A stretch of DNA of 28,695 nt, from contig CAZSPP010000015.1 of assembly GCA_964608845.1 (NCBI GenBank), positions 1 through 28,695 of the forward strand. The letters are read 5' to 3'. Within the stretch, counting starts at the first letter, position 1, and the number at the start of each line of letters is the position of its first letter. The stretch comes from JAHLMP01 sp964608845. GTDB taxonomy: Archaea > Aenigmatarchaeota > Aenigmatarchaeia > GW2011-AR5 > JAHLMP01. Both the position numbers and the translations under genes were made by a program. The notes under the pieces are model-generated. The model did no database searches, was not told the DNA's origin, and worked only from the letters and a program-made list of their open reading frames with translations. Below are positions 1-8,424 of the stretch, one piece after another.

Positions 1-201
1 GCTTCATTTAAAGAACTGCTTGCTATCGTAATATTTGCAATTTTACTCAATATTTTATAAGGCTCTTCAAATTCTTCATCTCTAAAATTTTTGTTTGCTA
101 TTATCATCAAAACATTCTTTTGCATTTCATTTTTCACCTCATATTTTTCTATACAACAAGCTGTTAAAACAACCAATAAAAGGAATAAAAAAAGTCCTCA
201 T
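1..201 (-). CDS. DJ-1/PfpI-like lipoprotein, partial, apparent frameshift in a T7 run
   Basis: The gene runs off the left edge. From an ATG at 125 the minus strand reads MQKNVLMIIANKNFRDEEFE and continues with an ITIASSSL strand, the typical N-terminus of the DJ-1/PfpI family (glyoxalase, deglycase or protease-like). The catalytic Cys lies outside the window. Upstream in the same frame are a hydrophobic stretch and a lipobox-like LTAC-C (codons before 125), but this frame has no start codon. An ATG at 201 lies in another frame; losing one base from the A7 run at 187-193 (T7 on the coding strand) joins it to the signal peptide. A TATA-like TTTAAAT lies about 28 nt before ATG 201, suggesting a leaderless start. 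GAGGTG at 135-140 could instead drive a cytoplasmic form from 125. Family call is fairly sure; frameshift versus sequencing error is open. Confidence 0.6.
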
Positions 202-291
202 ATATTTTATTTATGTTTCAAAATTTAAACTTTTTTTAAAAAAATATAAACAAATTAAAATCTTAAGATAATTTCGCATGGTGTTATTTAA

Positions 292-870
292 ATGATTTTG
301 AATTTGGGATGTGGAGATGAAAAGTTTGGAGATGTGAGGGTAGACATTTACAAAACCAAAGCAACAACTCATGTAATGGATATAGAAAAAGGTTTGCCTA
401 AGGAATGGAGTAACAAATTTGACATTGTATATTCAAAAAACCTTTTTGAACACTTAAGAAACCCTGGATTTGTTTTAGAAGAGATGAAGCGAGTATGTAA
501 ACCAGGTGGAAGAATCATTCTTATTACGGATAATGCAGGCTTTTGGGAATTTCATGTCTTTGGAACTCATGTAAAACCAAAAATCAATCTTAAAAGATTG
601 GATTTCTATAAAGGGAGAGGATCCTTAGATACACACTTTTCTCTTTTTACAAAAGAACATTTGGTTAATCATTTTAAAAGTGTTGGTTTAAAGATAGAAA
701 AAATAAGTTATCTAGCTTTTCCTAAGGATGAAAAACTTGGAAAATTTCGCCCATTTTTAGATTTATTTTGTAAACTTTTCAATGCTTCTAAAATTTTTGG
801 GAATTTAGCCTATCCAAGAATTATGATAATTGGAAAAAAGATGAGAAATGAAAACAGTAATATTTCATGA
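292..870 (+). CDS. Class I SAM-dependent methyltransferase (Methyltransf_11 type)
   Basis: 192 residues. The N-terminus carries the SAM-binding loop LNLGCGDEKFG (residues 3-13), then an acidic residue ending the next strand (VDIY), a FDIVYSKNLFEHL motif near residues 43-55 and the post-motif KPGGRIILIT, all typical of the Rossmann-fold methyltransferases found in sugar or polyketide clusters. The enzyme starts almost directly at the SAM loop, so it has no N-terminal substrate domain. GGTG about nine bases before the ATG may serve as ribosome binding site. It overlaps the next gene, a glycosyltransferase, by 23 nt, so the pair is probably translated together and may act on a surface glycan or glycolipid. 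The substrate cannot be read from sequence. Confidence 0.75.
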   Translation: MILNLGCGDEKFGDVRVDIYKTKATTHVMDIEKGLPKEWSNKFDIVYSKNLFEHLRNPGFVLEEMKRVCKPGGRIILITDNAGFWEFHVFGTHVKPKINLKRLDFYKGRGSLDTHFSLFTKEHLVNHFKSVGLKIEKISYLAFPKDEKLGKFRPFLDLFCKLFNASKIFGNLAYPRIMIIGKKMRNENSNIS

Positions 871-1924
871 TTTTTTTATAGATATAGGAGGCGGTGGGAA
901 AGTAGTTAATATTTTAAGTAAATATCTTAAAGCACCGATTGTTACCTGCTTTTATGATAAGTCAAATCTTTCAACCATTCAAAATACAAAAATATTTCAT
1001 GATAATTCTTTTTTTAATAAATTAAAATCAATCAGAGAATTGAAATTAATAAGAACAATTTACTTTTTTAATCATAAACTAAAAAAATTAAAAAATTTTT
1101 TTAATGAAAATTTCGATTCTGCTATTTTTTCAGGTTTTTACTCTATCTATTTTGCAAGATTCTTGGAAATTTATAAAATTTATTATATTCAAGCCGAACC
1201 ATTAAGCTACATTTTTGAAAGAGAGAATTATAAATCTTTAATAACTTATAAATATATTTATGAACTTTTTCTTAAAAAGTTAGAAAGAGATTCTATATTT
1301 TCTTTCGATAAAACAATTGCAAATTCCAATTACATAAAGAAAGTTTATGAAGAAGAATTTGGAATAAAAGTAAATAAGATAATTTATCCTCCTGTAGATA
1401 CATCAAAATTTTATTATAGGGAGCCAGAAGATTATTTTTTGCTGGTTAGTAGGCTATATCCTTACAAAAGGGTTGATGTAGTTGCTAAAGTTTTTACAAA
1501 AATTCCATCAAAAAAATTAGTGATAGTTGGTTCCGGTCCTTTAGCTTCTTATATTAGAAGGTTGTCACAAAGATACAAAAACATAAAGTATCTTGGAAAA
1601 GTTTCTGAAAAAAAGCTAATAGAACTTTATGCTAGATGTAATGCGGTTATATATATTTCTGAAAAAGAACACTTCGGTTTAGTACCATTGGAAGCAAACT
1701 CTGCAGGAAAACCAGCAATTGTTGCAAATGAAGGAGGTTTAACAGAAGGTATAATTCCATTTAAGACAGGATTGATTTTAGATCCACCCTATGAATCAAA
1801 TTTAAAAGAAGTGATAGAGAATTTTGATAAATATCATTTTAGTAAAATAGATTGTATTAAGAATGCTAAAAGATTTGACAAAAAAGTGTTTTTGAAAAAT
1901 TTTTTAAGAGAACTGAAGAATTAG
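848..1924 (+). CDS. GT4-family glycosyltransferase
   Basis: 358 residues, GT-B fold. The N-terminal half has the glycine-rich acceptor-side loop FIDIGGGGKV near residues 11-20. The C-terminal half has the GT4 signature: YFLLVSRLYPYKRVD around residue 197, KLVIVGSGP, and the EX7E-type donor-site motif EHFGLVPLEANSAGKP around residue 273. It should transfer a sugar from a nucleotide-sugar donor at the cytoplasmic face of the membrane. No transmembrane segment is evident. It overlaps the upstream methyltransferase and so probably belongs to a small surface-glycan operon. Donor and acceptor sugars are not predictable. Confidence 0.85.
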   Translation: MKTVIFHDFFIDIGGGGKVVNILSKYLKAPIVTCFYDKSNLSTIQNTKIFHDNSFFNKLKSIRELKLIRTIYFFNHKLKKLKNFFNENFDSAIFSGFYSIYFARFLEIYKIYYIQAEPLSYIFERENYKSLITYKYIYELFLKKLERDSIFSFDKTIANSNYIKKVYEEEFGIKVNKIIYPPVDTSKFYYREPEDYFLLVSRLYPYKRVDVVAKVFTKIPSKKLVIVGSGPLASYIRRLSQRYKNIKYLGKVSEKKLIELYARCNAVIYISEKEHFGLVPLEANSAGKPAIVANEGGLTEGIIPFKTGLILDPPYESNLKEVIENFDKYHFSKIDCIKNAKRFDKKVFLKNFLRELKN

Positions 1925-2010
1925 ATAACTTTTTCTACTATATTTTTCACAATGAAAAAAGAAAATTTGAAATTTAAATCTTAAAAAGATTTTAATATTG
2001 TTTTAATTGC

Positions 2011-2128
2011 GGCCGCGATGGTGTAACGGCTTAGCACAAGGGCCTGTGGATTTTTGAGTTTGCAATATTTCAAAAATTCGAAAAAATGCAGAAAGCCCTT
2101 AGTTCGGGTTCGAATCCCGATCGCGGCC
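2011..2128 (+). tRNA. tRNA-His (GTG) with a 44-nt intron
   Basis: G-1 is genomically encoded at 2011 and faces C73 at 2128, the histidine identity pair. The acceptor stem is 2012-2018 with 2121-2127. The anticodon stem AGGGC/GCCCT encloses loop CTGTGG...A, with anticodon GTG at 2046-2048. The T-loop is a normal 7-nt TTCGAAT, unlike the three other tRNAs in the window. A BHB motif (central helix CTGT/GCAG, bulges GGA 2048-2050 and AAA 2092-2094) places an intron at 2050-2093, the canonical 37/38 position. Confidence 0.93.
2050..2093 (+). other. tRNA-His intron (37/38), BHB-type
   Basis: Cutting between the second and third base of each 3-nt bulge removes 44 nt and leaves an anticodon loop of seven bases. 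A further inverted repeat (ATTTTTGA with TCAAAAAT) folds the intron interior. Confidence 0.85.
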
Positions 2129-2154
2129 TGTTTTAAATTTCATTTAAAAAATTT

Positions 2155-2781
2155 TCATTTTTCACAAATTCTTCCTGTTTGTAAATAAAATATTAATAAA
2201 TCAAGTTCTGCCAAATTTATTTCTTTTTTAACAATTGTTGAAAGCCTTTTTGCAATCTCTTTTAATTTTTCCTCAATTTCAAGATAATTCTTTTTTGTTA
2301 AAGGTTTTTGTTTTTCTATAATTTTATTTTTTATTAAAAATCTTATTACATGCCTATCAAGAATTGCAAAATTTTTATATCCCATATTTCTTAAAAAATG
2401 AGAAGCTTCCTTATATCCAATCCCTTTAATATTTTTTACAAACCACTCTCTATTGCATTTTTCAATATTTTTATCAATCTCATCGATAAAATTTCTTGCT
2501 TGTATTATATATTCAGCCCTTTTATTATAAAACCTTAACCCATAAGATTTCAAAGCTTCTTTAAGCTCTTTTTTAGAAATTGTTAAAAATTTTTTTCCAA
2601 TCTTTTCCCAAACATCTTTCGTTTTTTCCAATCTATTATTTGCAACAAGAATGCAGAAACATAATTCAATAAACTTTTCTTCTTTTTTCAAATTTCTATT
2701 ATTTTCAAATTCCTTTAATTTTTCTTCTATTCTATCTTTAATTTTTTCATACTCTTTAGCAAGCTTTTTTAAAAAAATCAT
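2155..2781 (-). CDS. ogg: 8-oxoguanine DNA glycosylase/lyase, archaeal Ogg2 type
   Basis: About 208 residues from the chosen start. The protein has the helix-hairpin-helix DNA-glycosylase core: IKGIGYKEASHFLRN holds the HhH loop and the catalytic Lys (GYK), and AILDRHV downstream supplies the conserved catalytic Asp. There is no iron-sulfur Cys cluster and no N-terminal A-domain, which fits the short archaeal Ogg2 subfamily. It excises oxidised guanine and then cleaves the strand by beta-elimination. An ATG at 2793 is also in frame; I prefer 2781 because TATA-like TATTTAAATA at 2804-2813 then sits about 25-30 nt upstream, as in the other leaderless genes here. It is transcribed divergently from the rRNA operon. 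Confidence 0.85.
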   Translation of the reverse strand: MIFLKKLAKEYEKIKDRIEEKLKEFENNRNLKKEEKFIELCFCILVANNRLEKTKDVWEKIGKKFLTISKKELKEALKSYGLRFYNKRAEYIIQARNFIDEIDKNIEKCNREWFVKNIKGIGYKEASHFLRNMGYKNFAILDRHVIRFLIKNKIIEKQKPLTKKNYLEIEEKLKEIAKRLSTIVKKEINLAELDLLIFYLQTGRICEK

Positions 2782-2838
2782 TCTAAGTACCATACCGAAA
2801 AGTATTTAAATAGTAAAGCATTTTAATATAATTGCATA

Positions 2839-2847
2839 TTTATAAAA
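2839..2847 (+). promoter_or_regulatory. Candidate rRNA operon TATA box
   Basis: TTTATAAAA in an otherwise AT-rich gap. If transcription starts about 25 nt later, the transcript begins before the two leader hairpins at 2877-2927. Other AT-rich boxes lie nearby, so the exact element is uncertain. Confidence 0.4.
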
Positions 2848-2876
2848 TGTTCTGAGTCTTAAAAGACGATGAGAAA

Positions 2877-2927
2877 GAAGCTCTTCGGAGCTTCGAAAAT
2901 GAAGGTCTAAAATAATATTTTAGATCT
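2877..2927 (+). other. Pre-16S leader: two stable hairpins
   Basis: The first hairpin is GAAGCTC/GAGCTTC closed by a UUCG tetraloop (2877-2894). The second pairs 2903-2913 with 2917-2927 (11 bp, one G-T, loop AAT). They sit between the presumed promoter and the 16S processing stem, and could help fold the leader or bind processing factors. A stretch at 2922-2927 could alternatively pair with AGGTCT just beyond the 3' arm of the processing stem. Confidence 0.6.
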
Positions 2928-2930
2928 GAT

Positions 2931-2955
2931 GTAATCCTATTGTGAGTTGAAAATT
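2931..2955 (+). repeat. 16S processing stem, 5' arm (BHB-like)
   Basis: GTAATCCTATTGTGA at 2931-2945 is a perfect 15-bp complement of 4641-4655, so it encloses the whole 16S. Inside, GTTG (2946-2949) pairs with CAAT (4634-4637), with bulge AAA (4638-4640) on the 3' side and unpaired A's on the 5' side. This is the BHB-like arrangement by which archaeal splicing endonuclease excises pre-16S. Confidence 0.85.
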
Positions 2956-2989
2956 TAAACAGGGACGTTAAAAATTAATGAACCCGCCG

Positions 2990-4631
<1,642 letters not shown>

Positions 4632-4633
4632 TT

Positions 4634-4655
4634 CAATAAATCACAATAGGATTAC
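4634..4655 (+). repeat. 16S processing stem, 3' arm
   Basis: TCACAATAGGATTAC at 4641-4655 pairs with 2931-2945. CAAT plus bulge AAA (4634-4640) completes the BHB-like processing site. tRNA-Ala begins 17 nt further on. Confidence 0.85.
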
Positions 4656-4672
4656 AGGTCTTGCAAGGGATT

Positions 4673-4756
4673 GGGCCGGTAGTCTAATGGTAGGACGCTT
4701 CCCTTGCAAGGAAGAGATTCTGGGTTCGAATCTCTGAGAAAATCCCAGCCGGTCCA
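4673..4756 (+). tRNA. tRNA-Ala (TGC) in the 16S-23S spacer, 12-nt T-loop insertion
   Basis: Acceptor stem GGGCCGG/CCGGTCC includes the G3-U70 identity pair of alanine tRNAs, followed by discriminator A. The anticodon stem CTTCC/GGAAG encloses CTTGCAA, anticodon TGC at 4705-4707. The T-stem CTGGG (4720-4724)/CCCAG (4744-4748) encloses 19 nt instead of seven: a normal TTCGAAT followed by 12 extra bases at 4732-4743. This resembles a very short intron near position 58-60, but I could not build a canonical BHB around it. Confidence 0.93.
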
Positions 4757-4765
4757 ATTTTGAAT

Positions 4766-4827
4766 GATGCCTTATAAAATAACATTTTATAGGGCTGAAG
4801 TTTAGGGCTAAAAGCCCAATGAAACTT
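4766..4827 (+). other. 16S-23S spacer hairpins
   Basis: A 12-bp hairpin (GCCTTATAAAAT with ATTTTATAGGGC) lies just after tRNA-Ala, followed by GTTT-GGGCT-AAA-AGCCC-AAAC. Both precede the 23S processing stem. The first also contains a TATA-like TTATAAAA, so an internal promoter is possible but unproven. Confidence 0.55.
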
Positions 4828-4829
4828 AG

Positions 4830-4845
4830 CACAGGTATTGGACTT
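4830..4845 (+). repeat. 23S processing stem, 5' arm
   Basis: CACAGGTATTGGACTT is a perfect 16-bp complement of 8425-8440 and encloses the whole 23S. The next segments TAAG and TAGCGAGA (4851-4862) also pair with 8412-8424, but the internal bulges are not a textbook BHB. Confidence 0.85.
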
Positions 4846-6075
4846 AGCCGTAAGTAGCGAGAGTAGGAGGAAAGCTGGCTCCCAGGCCATCTGGTGGATG
4901 GCTTGGCTCGGGTAGCGAAGAAGGTCGTGGCAAGCTGCGATAAGCCCAGGCGAGGCGCATGCAGCCTTAGAACCTGGGATTGCCGAATGGGACATCCTGT
5001 AAGGCCGAAAGCCTTACATTCAGCTCTTTTGAGCTGAAGGCTTACGCGGGGAATTGAAACATCTTAGTACCCGCAGGAAGAGAAATCAATATGAGATGCG
5101 GTTAGTAGGGGCGACCGAAAGCCGCAGAGGGCAAACCAAACGCCTTAACGAAAAGTTAAGGCGGATGTGGAGTATGGGTTGGGAGCACCGCCTAACTCTT
5201 TGAGCCGAAGTTTCCTGGAACGGAACGCCATAGAGGGTGATAGCCCCGTAGGCAAAGAAGAGAAGGCGGATTTCCCAATTCCTGAGTATGGTTGGTTGGA
5301 TTTCCAGCCAGAAGAAGGGGGTTATCTACCTCCAACCCTAAATATAACCCGAGTCCGATAGCGCACTAGTACTGTGAGGGAAAGCTGAAAAGAAAGGGGT
5401 AAAACCCTGTGAAAAGATCCTGAAACCAGATGGCTATAGTCTGGTGGTATAAGCCTTCTCTTTGAGAAGGTGAAGCCACCGTCCGTTTCGAAAAACGGGG
5501 CAGGGAGTTTATGCTCATGGCGAGGCGAAAGCCGTAGCGAAAGCGAAAACAGCGCAGTTCTTTAAGAACGAGGCTGTTCCGTGTGAAAGCGCGGTTAGTC
5601 ATGGGCATAAGACCAGAAGCCGGGTGATCTACTCCTGGGCAAGGTGAAGTTCTCCGAAAGGAGAATGGAGGCCTGAAGGGGTGCTGGTATCACATCCGCT
5701 CCTCTGACCTGGGAGTAGGGGTGAAAGGCCAAACGAACCCGGCGATAGCTGGTTCCTCCCGAAATGAGTCTCAGCTCAGCCTCACCTGAGCCTATTGCAG
5801 GGTAGAGTTACTGATTACATGGTTAAGGGGAGAAATCCTCGGCCATGTTGTCAAACTCCGAATCTGTAATAGGCGTAGAGGGTGGGAGTGAGAGCATCTG
5901 GAGTAAGTTTGTTGCTCGAGAGGGGAACAACCCAGACTAAAGGCTAAGGTCCCTAAATGTTAGCTAAGTGCATCGAAAGCAGTCTCCTCTCTAAAACAAC
6001 AGGGAGGTAGGCTTAGAAGCAGCCATCCTTTAAACAACGCGTAACAGCGGACCTGTCTAGAGAGGAGGCGCTGAA

Positions 6076-6188
6076 AGTTTAGATGAGGAAGGTGAATAAA
6101 TGGGAAAGAAAAAGAAAGAAGGAAAGAAGAGCTGTTGTTCTTAAATCTTTATTTTTTAGTTTTTCTTCATCCTCATCTAAACCAGCAA
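6076..6188 (+). other. 23S intron 1 (about position 1130), BHB-type, 113 nt
   Basis: Canonical BHB: central helix GCTG (6070-6073)/CAGC (6183-6186), bulges AAA (6074-6076) and AAA (6187-6189), and a 13-bp intron helix 6077-6089/6170-6182. Splicing gives GCTGAA+AATGGACGGGG, the expected archaeal sequence. The interior holds a 14-codon ORF. Confidence 0.92.
6100..6144 (+). CDS. Possible 14-residue basic peptide inside 23S intron 1
   Basis: ATG at 6100, stop TAA at 6142-6144; product MGKKKKEGKKSCCS. GGTGA at 6091-6095 matches the anti-Shine-Dalgarno CACCTC with good spacing, the same arrangement as before EF-2. The product is Lys-rich and ends with a Cys-Cys pair. It would be translated from the pre-rRNA or the excised intron. 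It may simply be purine-rich intron sequence that happens to be open, so support is weak. Confidence 0.25.
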   Translation: MGKKKKEGKKSCCS

Positions 6189-6962
6189 AATGGACGGGGC
6201 TAAGCTAACTACCGAGGCCTTAGATCACTCTTGCTATTAGCAAGAGTGGTGGTAGGGAGGCGTCCCGAAAGGGTAGAAGCCTTTTCGTGAGAAAGGGTGG
6301 ACCTTTCGGGAATGAGAATCCTGCTGGGAGTAGCAGCAAAAGTTGGGTGAAAAACCCAACCACCTACTCGGCAAGGGTTTTTCGCCAATGTTAATCAGGC
6401 GAAAGTTAGCCGATCCTAACCACATCTTTAACCTGGATGTGGGAAAGGGAAACCGGTTAATATTCCGGTGCCACTTAGAAACCAATGCATCATGCATAAA
6501 CGATTCAGGATAGCTCGACCATAGCCGTCGCTATGGTTAAGCATAGAATCTGAGGGAGTCTCGTCATGAGGAGAACTCAGAGAATATGCGATGAGGCCTG
6601 CGTAAGCAGGCTTCGGGCGATTCCTGGATCCCATGAAAATATGTATGAGAAGGTTTCTAAGTGATCGTACCGAGAACCGACACAGGTGCCTTTGCTGAGT
6701 AGGCAAAGGTGTCTGGGATAATCCAGCTCAGGGAATTCGGCAAATTGGTCCCGTAAGTTCGCGAGAAGGGATGCCTGCTGCCTCTTCGGAGGATAGCAGG
6801 TCGCAGTGACAAGAGAGGTCCGACTGTTTAATAAAAACATAGCCGACTGCAAAGTGGAAACGCTTTGTATAGTCGGTGAATCGTGGCCACTGGCGGTGTG
6901 TGAAAGCCTGGTCCAACAGGCCTAAGCCCCGCTATAGGCCGGCGGTAACTCTGACCGTCTTA

Positions 6963-7011
6963 ACTAAGATGGTCAATTGAGCTTAGCGATGATAAAACCA
7001 TCTAGGGACTT
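6963..7011 (+). other. 23S intron 2 (position 1927, next to helix 69), BHB-type, 49 nt
   Basis: Central helix GTCT (6957-6960)/GGAC (7006-7009), bulges TAA (6961-6963) and TTA (7010-7012), exon helix ACC/GGT, intron helix AGATGGT/ACCATCT with one bulged A. Splicing yields GTCTTA+AGGTAGCG, the universal sequence. Position 1927 is a known archaeal 23S intron site. No ORF. Confidence 0.9.
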
Positions 7012-7378
7012 AGGTAGCGTAATCCCTTGCCGTTTAATTGACGGCCTGCATGATTGATCAACGAGACCTCTGCTGTCCCGAGCTGGAACCCAGCGAAACC
7101 GGCTTTCTGGCGATTAGGCCAGAGACCTCCGGTGGGAAGAAGAGACCCCGTAGAGCTTTACTGCAGTCTGCTGTTGTAATATAGTCAGGATTGTATAGTG
7201 TAGGTAGGAGTCTGAGAAGCATTCTCGTCAGGGAATGTGGAGACGTCAATGTAACACTACCCTATCCTGACTATATTGCTAATCTCGAAAGAGAGACAGC
7301 AGCAGATGGGCAGTTTGGCTGGGGCGGTACGCCCTTGAAAAGATATCAAGGGCCCTCAAAGCTCAGCTCATCAGGGTC

Positions 7379-7452
7379 ACAACAAATGCTGGAGATAATG
7401 ATTAAAAATCAAGGTAGCTTATGAATCTCGAAATCAGCATTTGTTGCCCTAA
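7379..7452 (+). other. 23S intron 3 (about position 2319), BHB-type, 74 nt
   Basis: Central helix AGGG (7373-7376)/CCCT (7447-7450), bulges TCA (7377-7379) and AAA (7451-7453), perfect 12-bp intron helix 7380-7391/7435-7446. Splicing gives GGGTC+AGAAATCC, the expected sequence. A second stem GGAGAT/ATCTC folds the interior. No convincing ORF. Confidence 0.92.
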
Positions 7453-7606
7453 AGAAATCCTGAGTTGAGTGTAAGCGCAAAAGCTGGGTTGATTGGATCT
7501 CGAAAAGCAAGAGATCCAAGGGCGAAAGCCTGAGCTAGCGATCCGCAGTCAGGCATAGATAGCTGGCTGTGGCAAGAGAAAAGCTACCTCGGGGACTGAG
7601 GAAACG

Positions 7607-7613
7607 TTTAAAG
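7607..7613 (+). promoter_or_regulatory. Candidate TATA box of the intron-encoded ORF
   Basis: TTTAAAG lies 24-30 nt before ATG 7637, the spacing seen for leaderless genes elsewhere in the window (for example the genes at 21600 and 28393). No ribosome binding site precedes the ATG. This suggests the ORF has its own leaderless mRNA. Confidence 0.4.
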
Positions 7614-7636
7614 TTTTTGTTTTTAATTCGAATATT

Positions 7637-7954
7637 ATGGGAATAATTACAATAAAGGAATCAAAAAATAGAAAAAGAATAAAAGAAGTTAGAGAAGTGA
7701 CTGAAATAAACCGAGAAATGCTCCTTGCTTTAGCGCTTTATCCAGCTTTCAGAGCAACATGGCCTTTTTTAAATTCTTGGTTTAATGAAGTCACTTTTGA
7801 AACAGGAGAAAGAGGAATTTGTTGCTATAAAGATTTTAGAGAAGGAGAAGAAATAGAAATTTACAGAAAAGATTTTTATTTTTTAGGAATTCCAATAATG
7901 GAAAAAACATATTTAAAGAAAGAAAAGCAGAAAATTCCGATATATTTTTTATAA
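7637..7954 (+). CDS. Protein of unknown family encoded in 23S intron 4
   Basis: 105 residues, wholly inside the 2449 intron. ORFs in archaeal rRNA introns are normally LAGLIDADG homing endonucleases; this one shows no LAGLIDADG, GIY-YIG or HNH signature. Visible parts: a basic N-terminus (residues 1-25), a hydrophobic or aromatic helix EMLLALALYPAFRATWPF (about 28-45), then a beta-rich charged C-terminal half with CC at about 62-63 and a basic tail. AT-rich codon use matches the genome, unlike the flanking GC-rich rRNA. The stop TAA lies inside the paired intron end, so the gene has been fitted to the intron structure. It could be a remnant or miniaturised mobility protein, a maturase-like RNA binder, or an unrelated passenger. 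Function unknown. Confidence 0.65.
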   Translation: MGIITIKESKNRKRIKEVREVTEINREMLLALALYPAFRATWPFLNSWFNEVTFETGERGICCYKDFREGEEIEIYRKDFYFLGIPIMEKTYLKKEKQKIPIYFL

Positions 7955-8424
7955 ACGTTTCCTCCCCTAAAATGGTGTCGTGGCGGGCGAGAGTTCATAT
8001 CGACCCCGCGCGTTGCGGCGTCGTTGTTGGCTCATCCTCTCCTGGCTGTGCATAAGCAGCCAAGGGTGCAGGAGTCCACTGATTAAAAGGGTACGTTAGC
8101 TGAGTTTAAACCGGCGCGAGCCAGGTTGGACTATATCTGCCGGAGGTGTTTGGGGTCTGAGAGGAAGGGAGAATAAGTACGAAAGGAACATTCTCCCGTG
8201 GCCTCTGGTGTACCGGTTGTCTGACAAGGCATCGCCGGGTAGCTACGCCATGTGCCGATAAGAGCTGAAGGCATCTAAGCTCGAAGCGGCCCTCGAAAAT
8301 AGACCCCTTGGCACCGGGTAGACGAGCGGTTATGAAGTGGGGGTGTACGTACCAAGCGAAAGCGAGGTACTCAGCCCTCCACTTTCTACGCCAATGCCAG
8401 CCCTCAATTTTTCTCGCTATCTTA

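Larger units (their letters stand above)
7597..7970 (+). other. 23S intron 4 (position 2449, peptidyl-transferase centre), BHB-type, 374 nt
   Basis: Central helix GGGG (7591-7594)/CCCT (7965-7968), bulges ACT (7595-7597) and AAA (7969-7971), perfect 13-bp intron helix 7598-7610/7952-7964. Splicing gives GGGGAC+AATGGTG, the same length as the universal GGGGATAACAG segment but with base changes. It encodes a 105-residue protein whose stop codon lies in the 3' strand of the intron helix. Confidence 0.88.
4854..8420 (+). rRNA. rrl: 23S ribosomal RNA (interrupted by four introns)
   Basis: Landmarks in order: GGTGGATGGCTTGGCT near the 5' end, GGCGATAGCTGGTTCCTCCCG, AGAAGCAGCCATCCTTTAAA (GTPase centre), ATGGACGGGGCTAAG, helix 69 with GGTAGCG, GACCCCGTAGAGCTTTACT, P-loop CTGGGGCGGT, GAGAGTTCATATCGAC, and sarcin-ricin AGTACGAAAGGAAC. 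The span of about 3567 nt drops to about 2957 nt after removing introns of 113, 49, 74 and 374 nt. Ends are estimated from the processing stem. The rRNA is unusually divergent in the A-loop, the peptidyl-transferase strands and the sarcin-ricin loop. Compensatory changes A2582-U2507 and A2588-U2606 argue that it is functional. ORFs read across the rRNA are not genes, apart from the intron ORFs listed separately. Confidence 0.96.

Noticed and set aside
4713..4735. Strong 8-bp hairpin AGAGATTC/GAATCTCT overlapping the tRNA-Ala T-arm
   Set aside because: It would destroy the T-stem, and no equivalent exists in tRNA-Gln or tRNA-Arg, which share the insertion design. Treated as chance or a minor alternative fold.
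7412..7420. Intron 3 segment AGGTAGCTT complementary to 23S 7581-7589 next to intron 4
   Set aside because: Only nine base pairs; roughly one such match is expected by chance between this intron and a 3-kb rRNA.
7395..7424. Eight-codon ORF with a GGAG-like site in 23S intron 3
   Set aside because: Too short, spacing of three bases is poor, and it overlaps the structured intron interior.
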